Shown: positions 30,213-39,133 of the stretch, piece after piece
How the letters are laid out: the number at the start of each line of letters is the position of its first letter
How positions within the stretch are numbered: position 1 is the first letter of the stretch
DNA from: Echinicola arenosa
GTDB lineage: Bacteria > Bacteroidota > Bacteroidia > Cytophagales > Cyclobacteriaceae
DNA: 64,000 nt
Direction of reading: 5' to 3'
Assembly (NCBI RefSeq): GCF_014841125.1
Contig: NZ_JACYTQ010000006.1
Location: forward strand, 124,001-188,000
Notes under the pieces: generated by a model
Database searches by the model: none
Told to the model about the DNA's origin: nothing
What the model saw: the letters and a program-made list of their open reading frames with translations, nothing else
Position numbers and translations under genes: made by a program

Positions 30213-30683
30213 ATGGAAAATGATTTAATAAAATCTTTGAAAAAGCTTTTAGGCTTAATGCTGGGCTTGTCCTTTTTAATTGTTATTATGATAGGAGCTT
30301 TGGTTTTGGTCAATATAAATCCTGATTTTATACATAAAAGCAAAGATACTGGGTCAACTGATTTAGCTGAAGTAAACGTGCAAGAAGGGGATTTAGTAAA
30401 AGATGGCATACATATGTCAACAGGCTTAGTAGCTGAAGAAGGTTATGAAACAGTTATTGCGAACTGTACAAATTGCCATGCTGCTGATTTGATTATTCAA
30501 AATAGAGGTTCAAAGGAGAGGTGGATGGCTTTGATAGATTGGATGCAAGAAACTCAGGGACTATGGGATTTAGGGAGCAATGAAGAGATTATCGTAAGCT
30601 ATTTGTCTGAATATTACGCGCCAATTCAAAGGGGGAGAAGACCTAATTTGGTTGATATAGAATGGTATGAGCTGAAAGAGTAG
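30213..30683 (+). CDS. Membrane-anchored monohaem cytochrome c, partner of the sulfite dehydrogenase
   Basis: The 156-residue protein has one N-terminal transmembrane segment (about residues 12-34) and a periplasmic domain with a single haem motif, Cys85-x-x-Cys88-His89 (CTNCH). It starts one base after the molybdoenzyme gene. This arrangement matches SorB or the cytochrome subunit of other sulfite dehydrogenases and provides the electron acceptor. The domain is short, and a methionine axial ligand is possible in RWMALIDWM. Confidence 0.88.
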   Translation: MENDLIKSLKKLLGLMLGLSFLIVIMIGALVLVNINPDFIHKSKDTGSTDLAEVNVQEGDLVKDGIHMSTGLVAEEGYETVIANCTNCHAADLIIQNRGSKERWMALIDWMQETQGLWDLGSNEEIIVSYLSEYYAPIQRGRRPNLVDIEWYELKE

Positions 30684-30814
30684 GGGGGAGTGACTTTAAA
30701 AATCTGATAATTCTTCTTTTTTTTGTTTAATAAATTTCAATAAATATTAAACAATTTAAATCAACACATGTTTATAAGTTGTATTTACAATTATAATCTA
30801 AACACAACTGAACC

Positions 30815-31759
30815 ATGAAAACTACAAGTAAAAAAGTCCCATTTCTACCAGTGCTACTCTTTGCTTGGTTATTCTTTACCGCTTGCAAAGATGAAGATGA
30901 ACCCATGCCAATAGAAGAGGATAGTATAGTGGATATTGTCGTTGATAGTCCTAATTTTACGATTTTAGAATCGGCTGTTGTGGAGGCGGATTTAGTATCA
31001 ACCCTTGAAGGGGATGGCCCGTTTACTGTTTTTGCTCCCAATGATGATGCTTTTATGTCTTTCTTAGATGATAATGCACTTGCCGCTACCGATCTGTTGG
31101 CTAGTGATCAACTTTCTGATATTCTACTTTACCATGTGTTGGCTTCAGAAGTGATGGCGTCTGGTGTTAGTACTGGAGAAGTCCAGACTGCAAGTGGAGA
31201 TAGCTTTTACGTGAGTCAAGCATCCGACGGGAATTTATGGATAAATGGTAGTGCACAAATTGTGGATACCGATATTGAAGCCAGCAATGGGGTGATTCAT
31301 GTGTTAGATTACGTGATAGTGCCTCCTTCTCAATCAATAGCCGAGATAGCAGTAAGTATGACTACCGCTAACAGCCCTGAGTTTACCCAGTTAGTTGGAG
31401 CTCTTCAAAGGGCAAATTTGGTGGATGCAGTCAGTGGTGATGAAGGAGATTTGACTGTTTTTGCACCTACTGATGCTGCATTTCAGGCATTATATGATTC
31501 CAATCCATCCTGGAGTGATTATAATGACATTCCTCTTGAAACATTGACAGCCGTGTTGACAGCTCATGTGGTTCCATCAAGAGCATTTTCACAAGATTTA
31601 AGAACAGGAGAATCCTTGACGACATTGAACACGAGCACTATGTTAGAAGTAGATTTGAGTGCTGGGACTGTCGGAGGGGCTTCCCTTAATTCGGGTATGC
31701 TAAACATTCATGCTACTAATGGAGTGATACATGTGATCAATGAAGTGATACTTCCTTAA
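30815..31759 (+). CDS. Fasciclin (FAS1) domain lipoprotein, two domains
   Basis: The 314-residue product is a lipoprotein (lipobox FTAC at residues 21-24, then an acidic DEDEPMPIEED spacer) with two FAS1 domains, about residues 43-165 and 175-314. Each shows the conserved GPFTVFAPNDDAF or DLTVFAPTDAAF block and the TNGVIHVI(N/D) end block. FAS1 proteins act in surface adhesion. It stands alone between the sulfite dehydrogenase pair and a terminator. Confidence 0.93.
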   Translation: MKTTSKKVPFLPVLLFAWLFFTACKDEDEPMPIEEDSIVDIVVDSPNFTILESAVVEADLVSTLEGDGPFTVFAPNDDAFMSFLDDNALAATDLLASDQLSDILLYHVLASEVMASGVSTGEVQTASGDSFYVSQASDGNLWINGSAQIVDTDIEASNGVIHVLDYVIVPPSQSIAEIAVSMTTANSPEFTQLVGALQRANLVDAVSGDEGDLTVFAPTDAAFQALYDSNPSWSDYNDIPLETLTAVLTAHVVPSRAFSQDLRTGESLTTLNTSTMLEVDLSAGTVGGASLNSGMLNIHATNGVIHVINEVILP

Positions 31760-31778
31760 TTCAATTCTTCAAGATTTT

Positions 31779-31810
31779 AAAACTGTTGGATTCCTTCCAA
31801 CAGTTTTTTA
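31779..31810 (+). terminator. Intrinsic terminator after the FAS1 gene
   Basis: AAAACTGTTGGA (31779-31790) pairs with TCCAACAGTTTT (31796-31807), followed by TTA. Confidence 0.9.
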
Positions 31811-31849
31811 TTATCTTACAAAGATAAGTTTTTAGTTAGAGGCTGAAGC

Positions 31850-32956
31850 ATGGATAGGAATATGAAAATATTGGGCTTTTCGATTTTTTTTATTTTGAAG
31901 TATTTTTTTTCAATAAGTACACTGTTTGCCCAGACTGCTTCTACCTATATCATCTTGAATCCTGATAAAATCCCGGTTACAGTTAGAGAATTTTACTTTA
32001 AAGATGTGGTTGACTTAAGAAGAGAAAAGGCCACTATTGGAGGCTTGTTTACCAGTAGGGAAGCAAAATTTTTAGAGCCTTTGGAGATTAAAGGAGGGGC
32101 TGTTCATGGATTGAGAGCTTACTTTCAGAAAGGATTTCTTCAAGATAAAACTCTTCGCCCAATTGTGGTGCAAATAAAAAAATGCCAAGTGATAGAAAAA
32201 CGCTTAGAGTCTGGAGTTTTAGAAGGGACTGTTGATCTTGGGTTTGTGTTTAATCTTTCTAAAGGAGATAGCTTAATTCATTTAATGGATTATAATGGTG
32301 GTGCGCGTTACAAGAGGTCTTTAGGTAATTATGAGGTGGTGACTACCGCGCTAAAACAGTCTCTTTCCAGTTCCGTAAAGTATTTTAATAATTGGATGAA
32401 TGAACAAGTCAAGACAAATATTAAATTGGCTAAAAGTGTCAAACTTGAGTTTGTAGATCATGATCTAAGGGAAAATGGTGATACAGTATTTTATAACACT
32501 GATAGGCCTTTGGTTTGGGAAGATTTTAAAGCTAGACCACACACAGGGAGCAAGTTTGCCGCTTCCATTTTTACAAGTTTTGCATGGGAGGGAGATAGTG
32601 AGGTGATGAATGGCGTTGTTCATGTCAAGTTTCAAACAAAAATATTTATGCTGAAATCTTCTTCATGGGTAAAGGGAAGTGCAAAAGATGCCTATGGTCT
32701 CAACCATGAAAGAAGGCATTTTGATATTACAAAGATTGTGGTAGAACGTTTCAAGGAGAAAGTGAGTATGTTAAATTTGGAGCCTGACAATTATGATGGA
32801 GCCATCGGGTATCTTTATATAGAGACCTACCGGGAAATGAACCAGATGCAGGAAGCTTATGATGAAGAGACCAGTCATGGGCAGAATAGGTCTGCCCAAG
32901 AGCGCTGGAATGATTACATAGATGAGGAGTTGGCCCAATTTAGTGAGATGGATTGA
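31850..32956 (+). CDS. Exported protein with HEXXH motif (DUF922-like)
   Basis: The 368-residue product has a signal peptide (ending near LFAQTAS) and two parts. The first 190 residues are unrecognised; the second begins at DRPLVWEDFKARP and contains NHERRHFDI, with HEXXH at residues 286-290, the pattern of a zinc metalloprotease. This resembles the DUF922 group of putative Zn-dependent proteases; activity is not established. Its last 17 bases overlap the convergent gene on the other strand. Confidence 0.75.
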   Translation: MDRNMKILGFSIFFILKYFFSISTLFAQTASTYIILNPDKIPVTVREFYFKDVVDLRREKATIGGLFTSREAKFLEPLEIKGGAVHGLRAYFQKGFLQDKTLRPIVVQIKKCQVIEKRLESGVLEGTVDLGFVFNLSKGDSLIHLMDYNGGARYKRSLGNYEVVTTALKQSLSSSVKYFNNWMNEQVKTNIKLAKSVKLEFVDHDLRENGDTVFYNTDRPLVWEDFKARPHTGSKFAASIFTSFAWEGDSEVMNGVVHVKFQTKIFMLKSSSWVKGSAKDAYGLNHERRHFDITKIVVERFKEKVSMLNLEPDNYDGAIGYLYIETYREMNQMQEAYDEETSHGQNRSAQERWNDYIDEELAQFSEMD

Positions 32957-33647
32957 AAAATGATTTCTTCAGGATAGCCTCTCCAGGAGCCCAGATTTTT
33001 ATATTATCGAATTTTCCAATATCGTCAAATGTGCCAAAACCGACATGTCCATAGTCAAAATGGTTGTCTGTTGCTTTCATAATTGGTTTTTTAAGATCAT
33101 CGAAATAAACCTCAATTGTGCCCTTTTGAATGTCACGAATTACTCTGACAGTATGCCAATCGTCGGTTTTTCCCCAGTTGATTCCGTCGTTTATCCATTC
33201 TCCAATAGCCACTCTAGGTTCATCATTAACTAAGAAAATGTTATGTGCGTGTGGGTCAGGGGTGGAGGCTATATGGGTATAATAGAAATTCTCAGCGTCT
33301 TTCATCCCAAAGAATAGGCAAAGGTCTCTGTGGCCATATTCTTTGCCTGTTTGCTGAAGTTCCACTTCAAGTATAAAACTACCCAGTGTTTTGGTCTTGA
33401 GCATAGCAATATTAAAAGGTGAACGAACTCGAGGGGTATAGTCGCTTGCCTTATTGATTTCAAGTGATTTACCTTTGGTTCCTTTGCTAAGCAGCCAAGC
33501 TTTACTATCCGTCATTTCGAAATCGCTAAGAGCATTTTTTGTTTCGAAATCTTGTTGGTACACCAAGGTGTATCCTTCTGGGATTTCTTGCGCACAGATA
33601 GGCGAGATAAACAACGCGAGAAGAAATAATGTTAGGCTTGTTTTCAT
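32940..33647 (-). CDS. Secreted concanavalin-like (LamG/DUF1080-type) protein
   Basis: The 235-residue product has a signal peptide (MKTSLTLFLLALFISPICAQ) and a beta-rich mature domain: YQQDFETKNALSDFEMTDSKAW at the start, FFGMKDAENFYYTHIAST, then GHVGFGTFDDIGKFDNIKIW at the end. This layout fits the 3-keto-disaccharide hydrolase/LamG-like jelly-roll group, which bind or cleave sugars in Bacteroidota. No catalytic residues could be assigned. It ends convergently with a 17-base overlap onto the HEXXH gene. Confidence 0.72.
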   Translation of the reverse strand: MKTSLTLFLLALFISPICAQEIPEGYTLVYQQDFETKNALSDFEMTDSKAWLLSKGTKGKSLEINKASDYTPRVRSPFNIAMLKTKTLGSFILEVELQQTGKEYGHRDLCLFFGMKDAENFYYTHIASTPDPHAHNIFLVNDEPRVAIGEWINDGINWGKTDDWHTVRVIRDIQKGTIEVYFDDLKKPIMKATDNHFDYGHVGFGTFDDIGKFDNIKIWAPGEAILKKSFFNPSH

Positions 33648-33725
33648 AAGATTTGTAAGGCTTTCAATTAGTTGATATCATCTCGAAATTAAGACTATTA
33701 TTTAAAGGATTAGAAATTAAGCAAA

Positions 33726-33771
33726 AAAAAGAGCCGATCTTCAATGTGTGGAAACAGAGATCGGCTTTTTC
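33726..33771. terminator. Orphan bidirectional terminator-like hairpin
   Basis: AGCCGATCT (33732-33740) pairs with AGATCGGCT (33758-33766); an A run precedes and a T run follows, so it could terminate on either strand. It lies upstream of both divergent flanking genes rather than at any gene's end. Confidence 0.65.
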
Positions 33772-33880
33772 TGAAAAATAACCCTAACAAACCAGATAAT
33801 CTTTATCTTGATGCTAAGGTTGTGAAAAAAAAGTTAATATACAAACAAAACGAAAATAAAATTTGTTTTGAATTCTTTTT

Positions 33881-33897
33881 ATTTAAACGTTTTAAAT
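33881..33897. promoter_or_regulatory. CG-centred palindrome, possible operator
   Basis: ATTTAAACGTTTTAAAT is an almost perfect palindrome around AAACGTTT, the core shape seen in LacI-family operators. No LacI-type gene is in the window; the adjacent DeoR gene may or may not bind it. Confidence 0.3.
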
Positions 33898-34306
33898 TGA
33901 TTGAATGCTTGAAATACGATTAAAGTATTGTTATTTTTTATCTATTAGATAAGGAAACGAAGAGAGTAATAGTTAAATGTATATAATAGGTTGATTTATA
34001 GAGAAGACTAATTGAAGTAGTTGCTTCCTAGTTGTGGTAAGATGTCTTGAAATCGAAAGTATAAACTTTATGTTTTTGTGAAATTGTATTTTGAGTAATA
34101 TTTACTTAAAGTTCAAACGAAAATAATATTTTATAATTTTCATGTATTAATTGTTAAAACATGGGAAACGTAAAGAAAGAGCTTAATAAATAGTTGGTTT
34201 TTTGGTTTAAATGATCATTCTTGTGTTTGATAAGTGAAACTTAATCTGTATTTTTCGAAAGATTTTTTAAGAAAATGATATTATTTGAAATTAAGAGAAA
34301 AGAACT

Positions 34307-35068
34307 ATGAAAAAGACGGCGCAGCGTAGGTCCAGGATTTTGGAGGTTTTGGATGAACATGGTCAGGTTAATGTAAGTGAGCTTAGTAAAGAGATGGGCG
34401 TAAGTGAGGTGACTATCCGAAATGACTTGGCCAACTTAGAAAGAAATAAACTTTTAGTGAGAGCACATGGTGGCGCATTCAAGACGAATAATATGGCCCT
34501 GCCGGTCACTGAAAAGAAAAAAATCAACCTTGACCTCAAAAGAAAAATCGGTAAAAAGGCCGTGTCCATGATAGAAGAGAATGACTCTATTATCCTGGAT
34601 TCAGGAACTACAACTTTTGAGATTTCCAATAATTTAGGGAAATTCGAAAGGTTAACAGTGATCAGTAATGCATTGGATATTGTAAATAATCTTGCTAGCT
34701 ATGATAACCTTGAGGTGATGATGCCTGGAGGGTTTCTAAAGGAGTTTTCTATGTCTTTGGTCGGGCCAATGGCAGAAAGGAATTTAAAGCAGCTTCACTG
34801 TAACAAATTGTTTTTAGGAGTGGATGGGTTTAAAGCTGATGTAGGGGTGTTTACACATTACATGGAAGAAGCTTATCTCAATCAAATCATGATCGATATT
34901 GCTGAAGAAGTGATTGTGGTTTCGGATTCAACTAAATTTAAGAAAATTGGTTTAGCTTTTATTTCAGGGTTCAACAGTGTACACAAAGTGATTACTGATG
35001 ATCGGATAGAGACTGAATATGTTAAAATGCTAGAAAGAAACAATGTAGAGGTCATCATAGCAAGTTAA
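34307..35068 (+). CDS. DeoR/GlpR family transcriptional regulator
   Basis: The 253-residue product has the DeoR N-terminal winged helix (RRSRILEVLDEHGQVNVSELS, then VSEVTIRNDLANLERNKLLVRAHGG, residues 7-57) and a C-terminal phosphosugar-sensing domain with SIILDSGTTT and KLFLGVDGF. Members repress sugar or amino-sugar catabolic genes until a sugar phosphate binds. The nearby secreted hexosaminidase suggests an amino-sugar regulon, but this is inference. A terminator follows. Confidence 0.93.
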   Translation: MKKTAQRRSRILEVLDEHGQVNVSELSKEMGVSEVTIRNDLANLERNKLLVRAHGGAFKTNNMALPVTEKKKINLDLKRKIGKKAVSMIEENDSIILDSGTTTFEISNNLGKFERLTVISNALDIVNNLASYDNLEVMMPGGFLKEFSMSLVGPMAERNLKQLHCNKLFLGVDGFKADVGVFTHYMEEAYLNQIMIDIAEEVIVVSDSTKFKKIGLAFISGFNSVHKVITDDRIETEYVKMLERNNVEVIIAS

Positions 35069-35089
35069 CCGTCTCATTAAGTAATTTAG

Positions 35090-35121
35090 AAGGCCTTGAG
35101 ATTATACCTCAAGGCCTTTTT
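35090..35121 (+). terminator. Intrinsic terminator after the DeoR gene
   Basis: AAGGCCTTGAG (35090-35100) and CTCAAGGCCTT (35108-35118) form an 11-bp stem followed by TTT. Convergent with the gene at 35145. Confidence 0.9.
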
Positions 35122-35144
35122 ATGTTTTGTTAGTTTGAAGCTTT

Positions 35145-35948
35145 TCAGTCTTTTAGAACCACTTTTACCAAAACTGGCATATGGTCGGAGAAACCAACAG
35201 GGATTACTTTTACTTCAGTGATTTCCCAATTTGAATTTTTGGAGAGCCATACGTAATCGATTCGTGATCTTGGGTTTTCATAAGGGATAGTTGGTAGAGG
35301 ATTGCCATACGAGGCTGCGGCATCGATATAACCTTTTTCTAAAATTTTATAGGGAGTGGTTTCAGGCTTGAAATTTAAGTCTCCGGCAACTATGCTCGGT
35401 CCAATCTTTTTCTCTAGATGCTCTACAATTGCTTCTGTCTGAGCAATTCGGTTAGAATCGAATTGATGACACAAATGGGTAGCCCCAAAGGTAATGGTTT
35501 GCTCATTCTTGAGCTTATAACTGGCTATGGCCATTGCTCTTCCTTCTCCACCTTGAGGAATCGGTAAGTCTATTTTGCTTAATTCTGCAGGGTTTTTACT
35601 GAGTAGTCCTTCTCCATATCCTCCGCCACTATAGTCGATTGCCTTGGCGAAAAAGCCGTGCATTCCTGTTTTTGATGCCAATTTATTTACCAAGTCAACA
35701 GCTTTGCCATCATAAACCTCAGCGGTTCTTTGGGTCATACTGTCAACCTCCTGGAGAGCTACAAAATCAGGGTCGATATCTTTGATCAACTTGGCAATGT
35801 CGTCCAAGTTTGGTTTTCCTTTCTGATAGGCTTGTTCTCCATGATATATATTATAGGTCAAAATAGTGAATTCTGTATTTTGCGCTTTTGAGATTAATGT
35901 GAGCGTAAGTGTTATAATGAGGGTGAGTAAAGTTTTGACGGTTTTCAT
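35145..35948 (-). CDS. Exported endonuclease/exonuclease/phosphatase family protein
   Basis: The 267-residue product has a signal peptide (ending near ISKAQN) and an EEP fold: ILTYNIYHGE, DFVALQEVDSMTQRT with the metal-binding glutamate, SIVAGDLNFKP, RSRIDYVWLSKN and GFSDHMPVLVKV with the catalytic His. Such secreted proteins cleave phosphodiesters of DNA, lipids or sugars; the substrate is not evident. It lies 70 bases downstream of the hexosaminidase gene, behind that gene's terminator. Confidence 0.9.
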   Translation of the reverse strand: MKTVKTLLTLIITLTLTLISKAQNTEFTILTYNIYHGEQAYQKGKPNLDDIAKLIKDIDPDFVALQEVDSMTQRTAEVYDGKAVDLVNKLASKTGMHGFFAKAIDYSGGGYGEGLLSKNPAELSKIDLPIPQGGEGRAMAIASYKLKNEQTITFGATHLCHQFDSNRIAQTEAIVEHLEKKIGPSIVAGDLNFKPETTPYKILEKGYIDAAASYGNPLPTIPYENPRSRIDYVWLSKNSNWEITEVKVIPVGFSDHMPVLVKVVLKD

Positions 35949-35979
35949 TGTTTTAGGTTTTGCGAAGTTTATGGTGAAA

Positions 35980-36010
35980 TAAAAAAGGGTTGGCCAATTC
36001 CGCCAACCCT
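35980..36010 (-). terminator. Intrinsic terminator after the hexosaminidase gene
   Basis: AGGGTTGGC (35986-35994) pairs with GCCAACCCT (36002-36010); read on the minus strand the stem runs into TTTTTT. It lies just beyond the end of the gene at 36019. Confidence 0.9.
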
Positions 36011-36018
36011 AGTAAGTG

Positions 36019-37941
36019 CTATTCAATAGTTACAGAGAACTGATTGCTTTGTCTTCCTTTAGGAGTTACAATGATATAGTTTAGGATCAAGTTGTCTTGG
36101 TCTGTTCCTGTAAAAGGTGAAAGGAAAGCCCCTCTATAGAGGTTGGCAGTTTGATCTGCTTTGTGTCCGTCCACTGTATAGTAGATTTTGCTGCCTTTGA
36201 CAAAGGAGGTGATATTTACTTTATGTCTTCCTGTTTTAGCATCCTTGGTAATTTGGACATCTGCTTCAGGAACCCTGTAAAATACCTCCATTTGTTCCAG
36301 TTCTGCTAGTCGGGTTGGAAGTCTATCTTCTGAGAACTCCTTAAAGTTCTTGTTATTGCCATTGGTCCAAGCTACTTCCGAGAGTGCCAAAGCTCGAGGG
36401 AATAGGTGGTATTCCATCTTATTGGTTGTGGCAATGTATTCTGTCCATAAGTTGGCTTGAACGCCTAAGATGAACTTTTGCTCTTCTGATGATAATGATT
36501 CAGGTATTGGGGAATAGCTATAAACTTTTTCTAAGGGTAGAAATCCGCCAATTGCAAGAGGTTCGGTGGTTTTGTCTTCGGCTTGGTAATGGTCAAAGTA
36601 CATGTGGCTGTTTGGAGTCATAATGACATCATGGCTCATTTTTGCAGCAGCGATTCCTCCTTTTTCCCCTCTCCAACTCATAACAGTGGCGTTTGGTGCT
36701 AAACCTCCTTCAAGGATTTCATCCCACCCGATTAGTTTTCTTCCGTTTTCGTTAAGAAATTTTTCCATTCTTGTTACAAAATAGCTTTGCAGTTCATGCT
36801 CGTCAGCTAACTTTTCCTTTTTGATTAGCCTTTGGGAAATTGGTGAAGTTTTCCAATGGTCTTTCGGTACTTCATCACCGCCAATGTGGATGTATTCACT
36901 TGGGAAGATTTCCATTACTTCTGTCAATACATCTTCAAGGAATTGAAAAGTTTCTTCTTTGACACCATAAATGTTGGGATGTACTCCCCAGAAACCTGGT
37001 ACTTGTGTATTCAGGTCATTGTCATATGGTTCTCCATTTTCTTTCATGGCCATAATGCTGCCTGATAAAGGTTTACTGTCCTCAGGTTTGTCGCCATCCA
37101 TGTCGAAACTACCAAATTCAGGGTATGCAGCTAATGCAGCGGAACTGTGGCCAGGGAGCTCTATCTCAGGAATCACGGTGATCATTCTTTCAGCAGCGTA
37201 TTTTACCACTTCCTTGGCTTCTTCTTGGGTATAGTAACCGCCATGCTTAACACCATCATAAATAAACGGTTTAAAATCATAATACTGGCCAATGATGGTG
37301 CTGTCCCTCCAAGCTGAAATTTCTGTTAGCTTTGGATATTTTTTTATTTCCAATCTCCAGCCTTGGTCTTCTGTCAAGTGCCAATGCATTTTATTGAATT
37401 TAAAATAGGCCATTAAATCAATCATTTTTTTGATCTGATCTACTTCGAAGAAGTGGCGGCTCACATCGAGCATAATACCTCTGTAGGCAAACTCAGGCTC
37501 ATCCTGAATGTTTATAGCAGGTACGATTAATTGCGTTCCATTATAGGAGATTAACTGAAGCGTTGACTGGAGGCCATAAAAAATGCCGCTGTGGTCACCG
37601 GATATAGTGATGCCATCGTTTTCTACTTTTAGATGGTAAGCTTCAGGTTTTTCAGTGTTGGATGTAAGGTTTAATTTAATTGTACTCCCTTCTTGGTCTT
37701 GTTCGGTGATGGGCAGAGACAGATGATATTGCTTTTGAAGAAAATCGTTGAAAATTGAGGCTGACTTTCTTGAAATTTCATCCTTGGCGATAATGTATAC
37801 TTCTTCATTAAGGATAAATTGGCCATTAAGTAGCTCTATACTGGCCGGATTGGGGATGATGGATGGAATATTGCTCTTTTGTGCTTGGGCTGTGCCAAGG
37901 CAAAGGCAAGACAATACAATCATCCAAAGTTGCTTTTTCAT
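36019..37941 (-). CDS. Secreted beta-N-acetylhexosaminidase, GH20
   Basis: The 640-residue enzyme has a signal peptide (ending at AQAQKSN), a GH20b N-domain (about 28-150), the catalytic barrel from YRGIMLDVSRHFF to about residue 520, and a C-terminal beta-sandwich. The catalytic Asp356-Glu357 pair lies in HIGGDEVPKDHW, and HWHLTEDQGWRLEI is conserved. It removes terminal GlcNAc or GalNAc from chitin fragments or glycans, probably in the periplasm or at the surface. It may belong to the regulon of the nearby DeoR regulator. Confidence 0.96.
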   Translation of the reverse strand: MKKQLWMIVLSCLCLGTAQAQKSNIPSIIPNPASIELLNGQFILNEEVYIIAKDEISRKSASIFNDFLQKQYHLSLPITEQDQEGSTIKLNLTSNTEKPEAYHLKVENDGITISGDHSGIFYGLQSTLQLISYNGTQLIVPAINIQDEPEFAYRGIMLDVSRHFFEVDQIKKMIDLMAYFKFNKMHWHLTEDQGWRLEIKKYPKLTEISAWRDSTIIGQYYDFKPFIYDGVKHGGYYTQEEAKEVVKYAAERMITVIPEIELPGHSSAALAAYPEFGSFDMDGDKPEDSKPLSGSIMAMKENGEPYDNDLNTQVPGFWGVHPNIYGVKEETFQFLEDVLTEVMEIFPSEYIHIGGDEVPKDHWKTSPISQRLIKKEKLADEHELQSYFVTRMEKFLNENGRKLIGWDEILEGGLAPNATVMSWRGEKGGIAAAKMSHDVIMTPNSHMYFDHYQAEDKTTEPLAIGGFLPLEKVYSYSPIPESLSSEEQKFILGVQANLWTEYIATTNKMEYHLFPRALALSEVAWTNGNNKNFKEFSEDRLPTRLAELEQMEVFYRVPEADVQITKDAKTGRHKVNITSFVKGSKIYYTVDGHKADQTANLYRGAFLSPFTGTDQDNLILNYIIVTPKGRQSNQFSVTIE

Positions 37942-38144
37942 ACTTTTAATTTATTTGCTTTGATAGATCTTTGGGTCAATGTGAAGATAAAAGAAGGTTA
38001 TATTTTTTCTGAAACTTTCATAAACTGACTTTTTGTAATTGTTTTTAAAAGGAGTAGAAAGTTAATGAAAAAAATAATTTAGATAAGTCTGTTTGTCGAG
38101 GTTTTTTATAAATGGTAATTGTCTGCTACCAAGGTTTAATTGAT

Positions 38145-39026
38145 TTATTCCGGTCGAGGGATAAAGTTTAATAGTTTTTTGAGGCTGGGGTTAGGGTTTT
38201 CCTTGTTCCATAGCGCAGTGATTTCCGCTCTTTGATTGATGTTGGGTAGAGGGATGAACTTTACAGCAGCGTTGGATACCTCTTTAAAAGAGGTAGGTAA
38301 AAATGTAATTCCTAGCCCATGCCCCACCAAGTTCAGTACAGTATGTCCGTGAACTGTTTCATGGGCTATTCGCGGTGAAAAGCCACTGTCTTCACAAATA
38401 CTTAACTGCAAACGATAATAAAGCTCTCCATCAGCTCTTGTAGGAAGGATAAATTCTTCATCTGCTAATTGCGAAAGCTCTTGAAAATTATGCTCGTCAG
38501 TGGGGTGGTTTTCTGGTAAGACCAATGAAAAGGTTTCCCTAAAGACTAGTTGGCTGCCGTATAATGGATCAGGGTATGGGTTCCTCAAGAAGGCAATGTC
38601 CAGTTCTCCATTTTTTATGGCCTTCAGTTGGGTAAATGAGGTCATTTCATTGAGGTAGGTTTGGATATGGGGAAAGGAATTATGCATTTCTGTTAAAACA
38701 TCAGGTAAGAAAGTGTGGATACAGGATCCTACATAGCCAATTCTAATTTCTCCCTTTTCGCCTTCTTGGATTAGTCTAGTATGGCTTTTGACCAATTCAA
38801 GTTGGTCTAATATTACCCTAATTTCTGCTTTGAAATATTTGCCAGCAGCTGTTAGCTTCACATTTCTTTTATCTCTTTGAAGTAATGCTATTCCCAGCTC
38901 TTCTTCTAGCAATTTTAATTGTTTTGAGAGAGCAGGTTGAACGATACATAGTTTCTCGGCGGCTTTGTGAAAATGCAGCTCTTCTGATAATACCATGAAA
39001 TATTTGAGTTGGCGAATTTCCATCAC
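38145..39026 (-). CDS. LysR family transcriptional regulator, divergent from hut operon
   Basis: The 293-residue product has an N-terminal winged helix (MEIRQLKYFMVLSEELHFHKAAEKL, then VQPALSKQLKLLEEELGIALLQR) and a periplasmic-binding-type effector domain. The second codon is also ATG, giving a start three bases later as an option. It is transcribed away from hutH with a 107-base spacer, the classical arrangement for a LysR activator of the neighbouring operon. Histidine or urocanate would be the expected effector, but hut operons are usually controlled by HutC or HutP, so this is inference. Confidence 0.93.
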   Translation of the reverse strand: MMEIRQLKYFMVLSEELHFHKAAEKLCIVQPALSKQLKLLEEELGIALLQRDKRNVKLTAAGKYFKAEIRVILDQLELVKSHTRLIQEGEKGEIRIGYVGSCIHTFLPDVLTEMHNSFPHIQTYLNEMTSFTQLKAIKNGELDIAFLRNPYPDPLYGSQLVFRETFSLVLPENHPTDEHNFQELSQLADEEFILPTRADGELYYRLQLSICEDSGFSPRIAHETVHGHTVLNLVGHGLGITFLPTSFKEVSNAAVKFIPLPNINQRAEITALWNKENPNPSLKKLLNFIPRPE

Positions 39027-39027
39027 T

Positions 39028-39056
39028 AATCACTTTTGGTTATTAATAAGTGAATT
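39028..39056. promoter_or_regulatory. Candidate LysR operator in the hutH spacer
   Basis: AATCACTT (39028-39035) and AAGTGAATT (39048-39056) form an inverted repeat with a 12-base centre, directly upstream of the LysR start. LysR proteins bind such T-N11-A type palindromes. Confidence 0.35.
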
Positions 39057-39133
39057 TAATACTATTTTTTATTATTAATCAATTTAAGGAAATTTGTATC
39101 GGAATATAAACCTGTTTTAAATCAAAGACTTGT

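Larger units (their letters stand above)
33648..34306. other. Gene-free divergent spacer upstream of the DeoR regulator
   Basis: These 659 bases are very AT-rich and hold no protein-like frame. They contain a strong bidirectional terminator-like hairpin (33726-33771) that belongs to neither flanking gene's 3' end, and two palindromes, ATTTAAACG-TTTTAAAT at 33881-33897 and TTATCT-ATT-AGATAA at 33938-33952, that look like regulator sites. Promoters for both flanking genes should be here. Confidence 0.5.

Noticed and set aside
31850-33647. Convergent overlap of the HEXXH gene and the LamG-like gene as a sequence error
   Set aside because: Both 3' ends read normally into their stop codons; a 17-base tail-to-tail overlap is plausible.
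36602-37234. Plus-strand open frames antisense to the GH20 gene
   Set aside because: The minus-strand product is a full-length enzyme with intact catalytic residues; antisense frames are shadows.
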